Shown: positions 13,260-25,331 of the stretch, in pieces
Position numbering within the stretch: position 1 is the stretch's first letter
Layout: each line of letters begins with the position of its first letter
Assembly: GCA_022579005.1 (NCBI GenBank)
Contig: MU401577.1
Coordinates: 48,468 to 112,467 of the forward strand
Origin: Poronia punctata
Lineage: Eukaryota; Ascomycota; Sordariomycetes; Xylariales; Xylariaceae
Direction of reading: 5' to 3'
Length of the DNA: 64,000 nt
The notes under the pieces: generated by a model
The model's input: only the letters and a program-made list of their open reading frames with translations
Database searches by the model: none
What the model was told of the DNA's origin: nothing
Translations under genes and position numbers: made by a program

Positions 13260-16031
13260 ATGACGGTCTATCTCCAGCGCAGACGAGGCTTCAGCGCGAG
13301 CTCGTCGCAGAAGAGACATCACTGGAGCGCCGTCGCTGAACGAGAGGGTCGTTTTGCACCCGCACTTACAGTATGTCTCATCCAACCCAAAATCCCAAAA
13401 CTTAAACCTAACCGTGATCTACCCCTCCCAGCCGCTATTTATAGGAATATCCTACATAGTAGCCGAAGACAAGATCATAGTGTCTCTGGCCTTTCACGAC
13501 CACACCTATCTCGTCGACTTTACCATCGAACACCTTCCTCTCAAGGCCACCCGCATAGAAGGGAAGCATGGGAGGGACTTGATCGCTGATTTCGTCCTCG
13601 AGACTACGGGACGGTATGAGCGTGAGAATCATGTCAAGTTCGTCGGGGCCGCCATGCCCAAGCGGCTTGTGGAGATTAGTCCTAGGATCTGTCCTCGGCT
13701 CTGGCTGGAGATGGACGTTGTGCCTATTGTCGTCTCGTATAGTATTGAGAAAGCCCGTCTGTGGTATTCGAGGAATGTGGACGAGCAGGCTGATTCGATG
13801 GCGAGGAAATGTGGTGAGTGTTTTCCTTTGTTTACCAGACCCCGGTCCGTCTTTACGAACACGGACACTGACCAAGAAATCTCCAAGTAATGTAAGCGAG
13901 CACTTGAACCCTTTCCCCGCGACGGTTTAGTAACGGTCGAAAAAAGGTATTTCGGTCCATCCTTGACCCCAATCCTTCAAGTCGGGTTCCGGGGTTGTGT
14001 GATGAGCGACTCGGCCTTTAAGGCGCACATGGTCACGCTCGAAGACCATCAGGCGATCACCGGAGAGGCAACCTGGAAAGCCATGATGAAATACGCATCG
14101 ATACTCAAGAAGAAGAAGATCCGAATCGCCTTCTTTAGTTCGACGCCTCAAGGGGGCGGAGTGGCGCTCATGAGACATGCTCGTAAGTCCATCGTCATCA
14201 TCCCAATATTGGGTGATTTTCGGTCTTGCTGGATATGTTTCCTAAGAGATGTCTCGCTAATTCATAAAACTCGATCAAACAGTAAGAAGATTCTCGCGCC
14301 TCGTAGGTGTGGATCTCTCCTGGTATGGTACGTAGTCGCATTCGTGTTGTCGCTTTTCTCACACACAGCGACGACGGTTATCGACTAATAACAACATCGT
14401 GTATAGTACCGAAGCCGCGACCAGGTGTGTTCCGGAGCACCAAAGATATGCATAATATTCTGCAGGGTGTGAATAAGCCCAATCAACGTCTATCTGCAGA
14501 GGATAGACAGGCAATCAGCGACTGGATAGCTCATAATGCTGAAAGCTACTGGCTGTCCGAGGGCGGTCCACTTCGTCCTCCAGAAGATGGCGGTGCGCAT
14601 ATTGTAGTGGTAAGATGAAATGCGACTGCGGTCTCGTCGTTTCTTTGGCTGTGCATTCCATCAGTTAATGACTAACACGACATACGATTCTTTCAGGTCG
14701 ACGACCCACAGATGCCTACATTGATCCCCTTGATCAAGAAGATCACCCCCAACAGGCCGGTGATCTTTCGGTCGCACATCCAGGTCCGCGCCGACCTAGC
14801 GGCCGAAAAGGGCACTCCCCAGCATGAAGTCTGGGAGTTTCTGTGGGAGAAAATCCAGCATGCCGATTTGTTCATCTCGCATCCTGTGCCTGCCTTCGTC
14901 CCAAAAGATATACCCAGTGAGATGGTCGCTTATATGCCAGCCACGACTGACTGGTGAGAAATACGAACCCCTTCGGATCACGTCCGGCTGGCTAATTCTT
15001 TAAAGGCTCGACGGTCTAAATAAGCACATCAGCGAATGGGCTAGTAAATATTACTTCAATTTTTATAACCGGGAGTGTTCGTCCCACCAGATGTGAGTGT
15101 TGACCCCCAAAGGCGTGGCTGTAGGACAAGGGCTGAAATATAGGGTAAAAGGACAACGCTACGGTATCCGGAACGTAAGTAGACACCGGTTGTACTATGG
15201 CCTTCATCCACAGCTAGCTGATAAGGCAACAGGTAAATATATCCTGCAGATTGCGCGATTCGACCCGGCCAAGGGCATCCCCACCGTACTGGATGCATAT
15301 GCCGAGTTCCGCAAGCGCGCCCTTGAAGCCGGCGTGCAAAAGACGCCTCAACTAGTAGTGTAAGTGTGCGCAAGTGCATGACGGGAGCAGACAAGCTTTG
15401 GTTGGAACGCTCGGCTTACGAATAAACTATTAGGGTCGGAAACACTTCCATCGACGACCCGGATGCTTCCATGGTGTTCGACGAAGCCCTGAACCAGATC
15501 GAGGCCAAGTATCCGGAGTTGCTTAACGACATCAGCATCATGCGCCTTCCAGCAAACGACCTGCTCCTAAACTGTCTTCTAGAGCATGCTCACGTGGTGA
15601 TGCAACTGTCGACGAGAGAGGGCTTTGAAGTCAAGGTATCCGAGGCGCTGCTGGCCGGACGGCCGGTCATTGCGACACGGGCCGGCGGCATTCCTATTCA
15701 GGTCAAGGAGAACAAAGACGCCTTCCTGGTGGAGCCAGGCGACTACAAGGCCGTGGCCGGTCATCTCATGGACCTCTGGACCGACGAGAAGCTATGGAAG
15801 AAGATGAGCCATGATGCGGCTACTGGCGTCAGTGACGAGGTCGGTACCGCAGGCAACGCGCTCTGCTGGTTTTACCTGGCCGCCAAGCTCACTACAACCG
15901 AACTTGGCGAGGACAAAAAGGTGGCGGGGGACCGCCGGTGGATTGCCGATCTGGCACGACAAGAAGCAGGCTTCCCATACGTCGAGGGCGAAAACCGTCT
16001 GCCCCGGACATTCACGGAGGGCAAAGTGTAG
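13260..16031 (+). CDS. ccg-9: trehalose phosphorylase (retaining, GT4), clock-controlled gene-9 type
   Basis: Fungal trehalose phosphorylase reversibly splits trehalose with phosphate to glucose and alpha-glucose 1-phosphate in the cytosol; the Neurospora family member is ccg-9. Proposed exons: 13260-13370, 13432-13813, 13931-14182, 14283-14327, 14407-14609, 14697-14953, 15006-15092, 15144-15359 and 15434-16031, giving 716 residues, the usual family length. Key stretches are PQGGGVALMRHA (Gly-rich loop), DDPQMPTLIPL, SHPVPAFVP, ILQIARFDPAKGIP and the GT4 donor-site EX7E motif within REGFEVKVSEALLAGRP. All introns have GT-AG ends; most phases join cleanly to conserved sequence. The exon 7/8 junction is the weak point: an in-frame TGA at 15094-15096 is removed by the 51-nt intron 15093-15143, while a second possible tiny intron (15175-15213, 39 nt) would shorten the product to 703 residues. 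Confidence 0.9.
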
Positions 16032-17260
16032 TCAGAGGGTTAGGGCAGTGCGGCCCTTCTTTCATCGACATGTTGGCATATTAAAGCCCCTCTTGGCTCG
16101 TGCAATTTCCTGGCAGTATCCATGTATCCGGATGCGAGTTCGGACCGGATTTGTCATAGTAATTTGAACCTTGGATAGCGAGTTTGAAAAAGTTTCGTAA
16201 CGCAAATCGGGCAGTTCATTGGCGCGTGGGGTTTTCTGTGATGATCCGGAAGTCTTGGCTTTGACGACTCACCCGTCACAATGCATCGTACGAGCTTCAG
16301 TTGGTTTCCCGGCTTCACATAAAGGGCTCCCAACGAAAACCACAAGTAGATCCTGATGAGAAATACCAAAAAAGCCGTTCGGTGGCATTGGTAGCTTGCA
16401 GTATTATCTCTCACTGACGACCATCAATGTCTTCATTGCAATATTCAATTCGGGAGATAAGAACTGCCAGTGGACAGCCAAATTCCTCCGTCCCGACTCT
16501 CCGTGTTGCACTCACCTGGGTGATCACCTAGGTATATTTGGTTTGAAGCGCCACCTGAACACGATAGTGAAGGCCCTGAGATATCCCGTTGCTCACGCGA
16601 TAACAGCCGTGAGCGCACTACCTATGACCAATTTTGGCCGTCGACGGCCCGTTGAGGCATAGGCCTCCCGGCATAGCTTGCGTCTCGTTGTGTAGCGTAA
16701 ACAAGTGTTGACTATAGCCCGGCGGTAAACCACTTAATACATAGGTAAATCGATTTCTTAAACTTGACGACCGCGGCGCGGTCCGGGGGCGCTAGCCGCT
16801 GCCAGATCCGCTGTTGAGCTATTATTCAATGCCGCGGAGATGTCAGCATCATCCTCCCGAACGATGTACCCATTTTCTGACCCACGGCGGCAAATTTGTA
16901 GCCGTAAAAGTTTTGGGTGGTATGACACGATTTCGGGTTTGACTTGACAGCGCTGGTTGTTCTTTCCTTCGAGGATCTGAGCCTCTAACAAGAGAGATTG
17001 GCGGAAGGTTCATCTCGGCCAAGATCTGAATACGGCACCTTTGCCCTGCCGCCCTAGTTTGTGAGACCCATATATGAGGATAAATAAGTAGGGACGACAC
17101 ACGCCTAGACGGTGGTACTCCCTTAGACTAGACAGCGAGAAACTTGAACCTCAAAAAGAAGCAATCTGCCCCTCCAAACCACGTCCATTCTTTGTCCGGT
17201 CCTCATAGTCGTCATACTAAAACGCAACGCAACATCGTTCCTTTTCTTCAGGGTTCTACC
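16032..17260. other. intergenic region, no gene seen
   Basis: These 1.2 kb lie between trehalose phosphorylase and flavohemoglobin, both on the plus strand. They hold the 3' end of the first and the promoter of the second. I recognise no further gene. Confidence 0.6.
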
Positions 17261-18706
17261 ATGGCCGCACCTCTGAAGGCTTCCCAGATCGACATTGTAA
17301 AGGCAACGGCGCCGGTCCTGAAGGAACATGGCGTCACGATAACTACTTTGTTCTATGAAAACCTATTAGAGGCCCATCCAGAGCTGCGCAGCGTCTTCAA
17401 TCAAGGCAACCAGGTTGGTGGCGCGCAACCTCGCGCTCTCGCTGCCGCCGTATGGGCCTATGCCGCCTACGTGGACGATCTCGGAAAACTCGGTACTGCT
17501 GTGGAACACATTGCGCACAAGCATGCTAGTCTCAACGTCCAGCCCGAGCACTACCCGATAGTGGGAAAGTTCCTGCTCGAGGCCGTGGCGGAAGTATTGG
17601 GCGAGGCATGTACGCCTGACATAGTTGATGCTGTAAGTGAGAATCTAAGATCTTTCTCGAGTGTTGTTTTCTCTCGCTTGTTCTTACTTTTAAGAGAGGT
17701 CTGAGTAAGGTAGCTGAAATTAAGGGACGCGTCGCGGGGTAAACCCTGGCTATCCAGGGTCTGGACCGTGGCTCCATACAGTCCCAGCACCGTGTTAATT
17801 GCTCTCGTACCTGACTTGACTATAAGCGTAATTATGGCTAACTCGAAGCCCTTTCTTTAGTGGACAGCAGCCTACGCAGTACTCGCTGATATTTTCATCA
17901 AGCGAGAGCAGCAGATCTACGTTGCATTTGAGAACTGGACGGGTTGGAGACGCTTCAAGGTGCAGAAAAAGGAAGTCGAGTCTTCGGAGATCACGAGCTT
18001 TTATCTCACACCCGAGGATGGCTCAGCGCTCCCGAAATTTTTGCCGGGACAGTACGTCAGTCTGCGCCTACACATTCCCAAGCTAGGTGTCAAACAGCCC
18101 AGACAGTACTCGCTGAGCGATGTTCCGAGCAGCGAGTACTATCGGATTAGCGTCAAGAAAGAGACTGGAAAGTCCGCCGATGCTATACCGGGCTTGATAT
18201 CGAATATGCTTCACGGCGACTTCGGCGAGGGTGATGTGGTGGAGCTCACACACCCTACGGGAGAGTTCTATGTCAAGGCAGAAGACAACGCGCCTATTGC
18301 GCTCATCTCGGCCGGTGTAGGCATCACACCCATGATCTCCATCTTGAACAGCATCGTGGCCACGGATTCACCAAGAAAGGTATCTTTTGTCCACGGTGCT
18401 CGTGGCTCTGAAGTTCGCGCATTCGCCGACACCATTAAGCGCGCCACCGAGAAACCGAATGTGAAACCCACAATCTTTTTATCCAGGCTTAAGGGGAACG
18501 AAATCCAGGGCGTGGACTACGATTTCGACGGGCGTGTGAACTTGGATCACGTCGGTTCCGAACGCTTGTTCGAGGGCGATTCAAAAGCGCATTACTTTGT
18601 CTGCGGGCCCAACTCCTTCATGAAGCATATCAAGCAGTATCTCCTCGATCACCATGTGGAGGAGGACAGAATACATCTTGAAATCTTTGGTGTGGGCAGT
18701 GATTAA
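17261..18706 (+). CDS. fhb: flavohemoglobin / nitric oxide dioxygenase
   Basis: The enzyme uses NAD(P)H and O2 to oxidise nitric oxide to nitrate. Exon 1 is 17261-17632 (124 codons, start context TACCATGGC) and exon 2 is 17861-18706, separated by a 228-nt intron (GTAAGT...GCTAACT...CTTTAG) in phase 0, giving 405 residues. The globin domain (1-140) has distal Tyr32 and Gln56, Phe46 at CD1, proximal His88 in IAHKHAS and Tyr98 in PEHYPIVG, all expected by alignment with bacterial Hmp. The reductase part has the FAD motif RQYSLS, the nucleotide loop ISAGVGITPM and the C-terminal FVCGPNSFM. No presequence is visible, so a cytosolic form is inferred. Upstream lies the trehalose phosphorylase gene; both fit a stress setting, but shared control is not shown. 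Confidence 0.96.
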
Positions 18707-20460
18707 ACATACGAATAGCAAGCGCTTCTGTATTGACGATCTAAGCAAGTTAGGTTAGGTGGTTTGCCCCACGATCCTCGCATTTTGCTTCTTTGACACT
18801 TTGTTCTCTCCGTTTCTTTTGCCGCGGCTCGGTAGATATTGATGTCATTCTGAGTCATCCGACTCTTAGGGTATGTAAACATAGACTCGGTATTTTGGCA
18901 CTTGGCCAAAGGGGGTTGTTCTTGGAAATAAATTGTCCACGCTATGTATCTCCTTTTGGCATGAAGCTGGTTCCTTCGCAAAGGATAGAATCCGCGCGAT
19001 ATGATGAGTTGGTTATGGTTAGTTGTGACGCATAAGGTCACGCTGTGGCTAGATTTGGAATCCTATGCAAAAGAGAAAAGGAAAATCAGGAGATATTCCC
19101 TTGTGGGATTCTACTATCTTCCGGCTTATCCAATAACGTAACTCAATAATATAGAAGTATGTTGTGACCATGCGTGTCATACTCATTATTTGTATCGGTG
19201 CATATGCTGCAGATAATTGACCAATACCGGCAAGACGGTACGGGTTACACGATGGGAACGGCAGTGCAAGGCAGGCAATTCCATGGACGTCGCTGCAGTC
19301 TTACTAGGTACCTACTCGATCCCTTGGTGCAGCTTGGCTATTTGTCGTACTTCCATGGTGTTTGACTGGTGAAAATGCTATTCAGATTCCTGAAGCTCTT
19401 GATTGGGCATAAAACGAGAAAAGAGGCTGTGCTGTGTAGGTAGGTAGTTATGCGCGTCGTCTTGCCGGATCACGCGGCTATTCGTACATCAAATTGACGT
19501 GTATGGGAAGGGAAAGCATTTGGCCTGCTCTAGGTCAGTTCTTTATTGCTTCGTCGCTCGTACGTCATAGTCCGAACAAGATGCCGGACTTGCCGTTTTC
19601 AGGTTGTTTTATTAAATAGTTGTTAGACCCATGTATGCAGCTCCGACAGCACTGCCATGGATGTATGGATGATAGATAAGTATGTCGGTGTCAACCTGTG
19701 CTACCTGTCTGGACCACCTTGTGAGAAGTGCTGAAGATATCATAGCAATTTGGTTAATAGGTAAGCTATGTAGGTTTTGTACCCGTACCCGTCGATTCTC
19801 CTTCTTTTCACTATGGACCAACTATCTCATGAAACGCATCATGCGTCCATCCACAAACGTCAGGGCACAATCTACCCCGGAGTCTTGTACTGAAACCTGT
19901 AAAACTCTCCATGCATTGTTACTCACGAGGTCAGGGTCGTTCATGGGACATGGAAGCGGTTCTAAGCCCAAAGACCTGAGTCCAGTTCAAGCGTAGGTGT
20001 GTTCCTCACAGTTACTTGAGGGAAGTGATCCGGTAAGTTAGAGTAATTACTCCAATTATCGCGGATGAATATGACGATATATCTAAATACCTACTTTAGG
20101 TATGCGCATAAGGTGGTACCTACCTTAAACTTACGTTTGAAACCTAGCAGAAGCAATCACGTGAAGCTGCTGTCCAAGGTTTTGCCATACCTACCTTCTT
20201 GCCACTGGAATGTGGAAAGAAGGGCCTCCGGAACCTTGTGGCATGAACCTTTGCGGCTTCTCAAAGAGATTGCATAATTCTAGAGATGTTAGGTACCTAT
20301 ACCTTAGCATCCATATGTCAACTTGTGGTAGGGCTGGATCTCCCAGTACGGTCGGTGGCTTACGGCCGATGATCGAAGCTGCCTCTAACAGGTAATGGAG
20401 CTGTCCTATACCCTGCGGTAGGCCTAACTTGTCAGAAATGAGTTTCAGGTCTCATATTCT

Positions 20461-20474
20461 GGTACCTAGGTACC
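20461..20474. repeat. perfect 14-bp palindrome GGTACCTAGGTACC
   Basis: The 14 bases equal their own reverse complement. They are the clearest case of the TACCTA/TAGGTA-rich words scattered through the intergenic DNA of this window. No function is known to me. Confidence 0.6.
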
Positions 20475-23400
20475 TTAGCTCATCGTACCTGCCACAGGGA
20501 CTCTTCTTGTTTGTGTACATGCTTTGTGTCAGAAGGAGCTATGTAGGACTGGACATCGACATAGACAAGACAGTCAAAACGAACAAACGCCTCTCGCACT
20601 ATATGGTAATAAAGTAGAACGAATCATGGATATTTCCGGCAACTGTCTGCGGGGCTCTTGGGAGTACTGGTCGGCGGCTCATGACGACAATATTGACACA
20701 ACCCGATATTCCGGCAGCTTCTACGGATGTTTTCTGCCATAGAGGGCTTGTTACAGTGGTGACGGGAGTTGTCAAGAACCGTGGGCTGTTTAATCATCCC
20801 TTATTCGTCATTCGTTCGCTGGGGCGGAAAACGTACCTATATCTGTGGGCAATACATGTCGAAACGCAAGTGGGAGTGTCAAACGCGTAGTCTGGGGTAC
20901 ATATCGGCTGACAGATACAAGGGAGTTATATGTCGGTAGATCCATGGCGAGACATACATGGCCTAACTCTTGAAGCCAAGCCCCGGCCCGCTCGAAGTTG
21001 CCTCAAAGCCCCATAATTCACCGTTCCTACGACATAAAGGCGTCCGATTTTGAATAACGCATGTTTTATATTGATGCAGATCGTTGAGGAACCCTATCCT
21101 AGACCCTGTCGGACAAGACCGGTGCTGTAGCATATCACCGGTGCTACGTATCCTCTGCCGATGTCAGGCGCTTCGATGGCTGAGCGAGTGTTTGCCTCCA
21201 GCCAATCTCCAAGACTCGAGAGTTTCAAGGATTCAAGATGTCATCTCTGAAGGGCGGCCTCCGTATCCGGACTGAGACTATGCCTAGTTATTCAAGTTGC
21301 ACTTGTGAGCTCGAACCGGGGATCTCTGATCGATCGTAGCTACGACAGATGTCACAGTCCAACCCCGATACCCGAGGACTTAGGCCCACTGCGTCGGAAT
21401 ATTTGCTTAACCTGGAAGATAAGCCAGCTCTGCACTTACAGGAGTAAGGGGCTGGCAGACACCCATAGAGCCATAATGTGGCTCGCGCCCGAGGATTGGA
21501 GCTGGAAGCGAGAATTGCAAGAAGTTAAATTAGACAATTGCTCTCCTTCCCTGCTGGAGTCCCATGGAAGTCCAGCCCGGTCCATGCAGCTAGTATTCTG
21601 CCTACCAAGCTAACGGTATTTCCCTATGCACGAGACGTCATTAACAAGGTTAGCTCGTCGCTCTCCCGCTTATCACTAGACCGGATCATGCAGCCCATGG
21701 TCCCCACGTCCAATATTAATCTATGTAGGGACCTATGTGACTGGGTACCGATTATGAGGTTAGACGGAGCAAAAAGACTCGACTGGCTATGTTCAAATTG
21801 ATAGGGTCCGGCGCACACTCCTGTATGACGAGAAGCAAGGGGTTTCTTTCGCGCAGATGATGACGGGTACAACCCGTTTCATAATCATCCAATGCGGCAG
21901 GAATTGTTTCTGGCAATCTACAGCTACCCATGTTCAGCCTTAAGTGGCTTCATCTGTATCTGGTAGATTATAGACGGATATCGATGCTTCTCACGGGCTC
22001 ACAGTGGTGTAACCTGGCTAACCAGACTGGTTTTCTCTCTCATCTCGTCTGCGAACTTCCTAGTTGGTAAAACCAGCATCGTGCTAAAAGGGGACAGAGA
22101 ATATACACAGTTGACTTTGAAATCAGAACAGAGTAGGAGCTACATATACGAAGCCAAGTCGTCACAGCAAGATGAACCGAACAGATACACCTTCAGGTAA
22201 TGGGTCGTGTGGGACTAACCTAGGCTTTAACCACCTCAGGTATGTAGCTACTCTCTGCCATACTGCTCAAGGCTCGGCCCCTGTTTAGGGAGGTGCTCTT
22301 AGAACATGCGCAAAGTCACTGATGGTAACTAGCTTGTTCCATGTTCCACAACTTCCTAGTGACCTATACCATTGCTTATTTCGTTCCGTGTAACGTTGAG
22401 GCCCATACCGGGCCCCGGCACTACCAACCATGACTGTCAAAACTAGGAATGTTATTTTCTCCATCTACAATAATATGAAGCTGTAGCAAGTGGTGGACAT
22501 TAACCTTTATGCAGAATAAGTCTTCTGGAGACTTGTCCCCTTGTCCGATAATATCGCGTACTAGTTTGTAAGAGGGGTGTAAAAGCTCCGAAGAGTGAAA
22601 AACAAACCCACAGGGACTCTTGGATATAAACCAATGCCCTGAACCAAAGCCAATTTCATAAAATATTACAAGGGATCCGGGAAATACAGAAATTCCGGTG
22701 CAAACATGTGGTTATCACGGAGGATGGTGAACAAGACAGAGACCATGTCGATGACACTGCAAGACAAATACTTCCTGTACACTTAATCACACTATTGAAG
22801 GGAAACAACATGGTAGAGACATGCTAGGATAGAATACAACAGCCATTTTTCACAACTTCCGCAGGCACCTAGAGGTATATGCCATCGATGTCATCTGAAA
22901 ACTCCTGTTGGTGTCTGTCCCTGTGAAAATCCAAATATCTTAGTCACGGTAGGATCCAAGTTCTGCTCATGCAGGACAAGTTGTAGGACTACGCAACTCA
23001 TTCAGGGTAGTGGATAACACATTAGACCAACTAAACAATATCTAATGTGAGAACTGGCTATGGGGTTTCTGAAAGACCCCGGTAATCTGGAACTCGGAGA
23101 ACACCATGCATCTGGTCTTGGCAGCTTTCCTTGATTCTTACTCAGCAATCAAAACAATGATGATTTCCAGCAGCTCTCTCCCTGACAGGTATAGTGAGGG
23201 CAAGACAACGAGACCTGTGTTATCTCGCACCTAGGTGGCAGCTTGGATCACGAGTTGGTTTCAGAGTTGTACGCGGTTCGAGAGATGTAAAATAGACACT
23301 CTTAGGATGTTTCTCTGGGGCTAGCCTAACCCTCTACTCTCTCCACTCCCTGAAGTAGAAAGACACCACGTGTGGTGGAACACAAGGCAGGCTTCTGCAG

Positions 23401-23826
23401 GTCGAAGCCTACGAATTCAACTATCTCGGTAAAAGACTCCGCCGAAGGCCTGTATTGTCTGTCACGTAATGGCCCCTTTCTTCTATTGTTGCAACAAGAA
23501 AATATCAAGTTTCAGGAGACATACACTAGCCCATTTTGACAGGTAACCGTCGGAGTGAGGAATAAACTCAAAATCCCCACTCAGAAAAATGACCCTATCC
23601 GTACAGCTATCAACAGACTCTGAGATATGGATACCTGGCTGTTCATCTGAGTGTCTTCTTTTTAGCTCTGGTAGCCCCATTGGGACACTACTGTGTACTC
23701 TCTTGTTGTTCCCCTAAATATCCAGATATTCAAGAAAGGAGCATATCTTCCATCAAGCAGAATTTTGCAACTCAGACAGCAGCCCGTAACCAATCACTAT
23801 TCCCTTTTTCTGGTGGACCAAATGAG

Positions 23827-24655
23827 CACAATAGTATTGTGCCATTTTGAATTGCGCATGCATCAATAATGAAGTATTGTGCCTTATTGGACCTATCATC
23901 CCATCTAGAGGAGAGAAAGTCCGAAGACGGACCAAGGCCTCCACAACCCTGACAGCTGTTTGATTACAATTGTATTGTGACATCTGTCACGGTATGAATG
24001 AAGAGTTTTTCATACAGAACTAGTACTCCTTTGGATGGACTTGGACTGAGTGTATCCGGTCTGTGCTTACTTGCACGTCTCTTGTCTCATCTTATCAATT
24101 GCAGTGCCCCTCGTACTACAGTGAATAGGGGTATTTTAAACACTGAACTGTTACCAGCCATTCGGAACCAGCAGAGAGAAATATTTTCTATTTGCCACTG
24201 AACGACATGGATCGGACAGAGTATTGTGCTTTGTGAGCATTGCCACAGTGTTGATTATGTCGGTTACGTGAAGGGAAGGGAGTTCAAAGAAAGTCACAAG
24301 CCCGTGTTGGGGAAGCACACAAGCATCCAACCTAAGTAATCAATGATGGATACAGCCAAGGAGAATGGGTACTGAAGGAGCAGTCGGTGATTATGTGTCT
24401 TTGTATCCCATCCGGACCCATCAAACTCCTTCTGCAGTAAAATGTACCGGCCCGTCACCAATTTTTCTGGGCATGGTCCCTGTTCAAAGGCTAAAAGACA
24501 AGGCTCATTGAGCCTCGCAAGGGTGCGTGCTTGAGACAATGAGGATAGTAGTTACCCACTACCAGTACTGAAAAACTTGTTCAAAGACCTTGCGCGTGAA
24601 TGGATGCCTCTTTCAGATGCCCCTTTCATAATAACGGACGTGAATAAGTATTGTG
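23827..24655. promoter_or_regulatory. cluster of five GTATTGTG words, candidate regulator sites
   Basis: GTATTGTG occurs at 23834-23841, 23874-23881, 23972-23979, 24221-24228 and 24648-24655, all on the plus strand. The first copy is half of a perfect inverted repeat, CACAATA-G-TATTGTG (23827-23841). The cluster lies 0.7-1.5 kb upstream of the polyketide synthase start. A given 8-mer should appear about 0.2 times on both strands in 6.6 kb of random DNA. Binding by a transcription factor is inference only. Confidence 0.4.
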
Positions 24656-24997
24656 AATAAGAATAGACTAGGAAAACCCACAGCCCGTTAGATCCACCGA
24701 GGACATTGTCGTTGAACATTATGGGTCTGTATAAGAAGAATAGAAGTGCCTCCAAAGAGTCCCTCATTGAGCCTTGTTCGTCAGCAGGACATTGTGCAGG
24801 ACATTCTTGTCGAACCCAAAGTTAACACCAGCAGGGTCTGGAGACTTGTGAAGTACCATTATCAGAGTACAGTAGACATCATTGACATCGACATTCACAT
24901 TGAGCGTTCCCATTCCATCCCATTACTTCCATTGTTGCCGACTATTGCGGGTCTGTAGGTGCCTTCCTTTCCATCGAGGATTACGGCACTCATTGAG
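24501..24997. promoter_or_regulatory. three CTCATTGAG repeats upstream of the polyketide synthase
   Basis: The 9-mer CTCATTGAG is at 24504-24512, 24763-24771 and 24989-24997. The word is itself an inverted repeat (CTC-ATT-GAG), and the first copy extends to AGGCTC-ATT-GAGCCT (24501-24515). The copies are 335-830 bp before the polyketide synthase ATG. A short direct repeat GCAGGACATT (24784-24793 and 24796-24805) lies among them. The dyad form suits a dimeric regulator, but this is inferred. Confidence 0.4.
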
Positions 24998-25331
24998 AGT
25001 GCGGCCCCAATAGACACGCACACTTGAAAAACCAGCAGAAAATTTTCCCATTCACCCTATCTTCTACAGCCATAGAGGTTTGATCCGAGTTTTGAAGTAT
25101 TTATTACTTTTCGTGCTCGGCGAACTCTTCCTTCTCTCCCGTTTTCCTCTTCACCCATCCGCAGTTTCATCCTGGTTTAACCAGAATTCAACCTCAAACT
25201 TCGGTCTCCCTGTTCGTTCACCTACCTTCGGTACCAACAATTTGTTAATATCAAGCATCCTTTTGCTACCTTGCCCCTGTCTGATAAACAGAAACACCTA
25301 ATTCATCATCCCTTCTGAGTGATTGTCAATC

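Larger units (their letters stand above)
18707..25331. other. 6.6-kb gene-poor region upstream of the polyketide synthase
   Basis: All open frames are short and none looks like a known protein. The left half (19.2-20.6 kb) is rich in TACCTA/TAGGTA words, including a perfect 14-bp palindrome at 20461-20474. The right end (23.8-25.0 kb) contains clustered repeated words described separately. A non-coding RNA or small species-specific gene cannot be excluded from sequence alone. Confidence 0.55.

Noticed and set aside
15093..15124. 32-nt GT-AG intron in trehalose phosphorylase
   Set aside because: Too short for fungal splicing, and the joined frame meets a stop five codons later.
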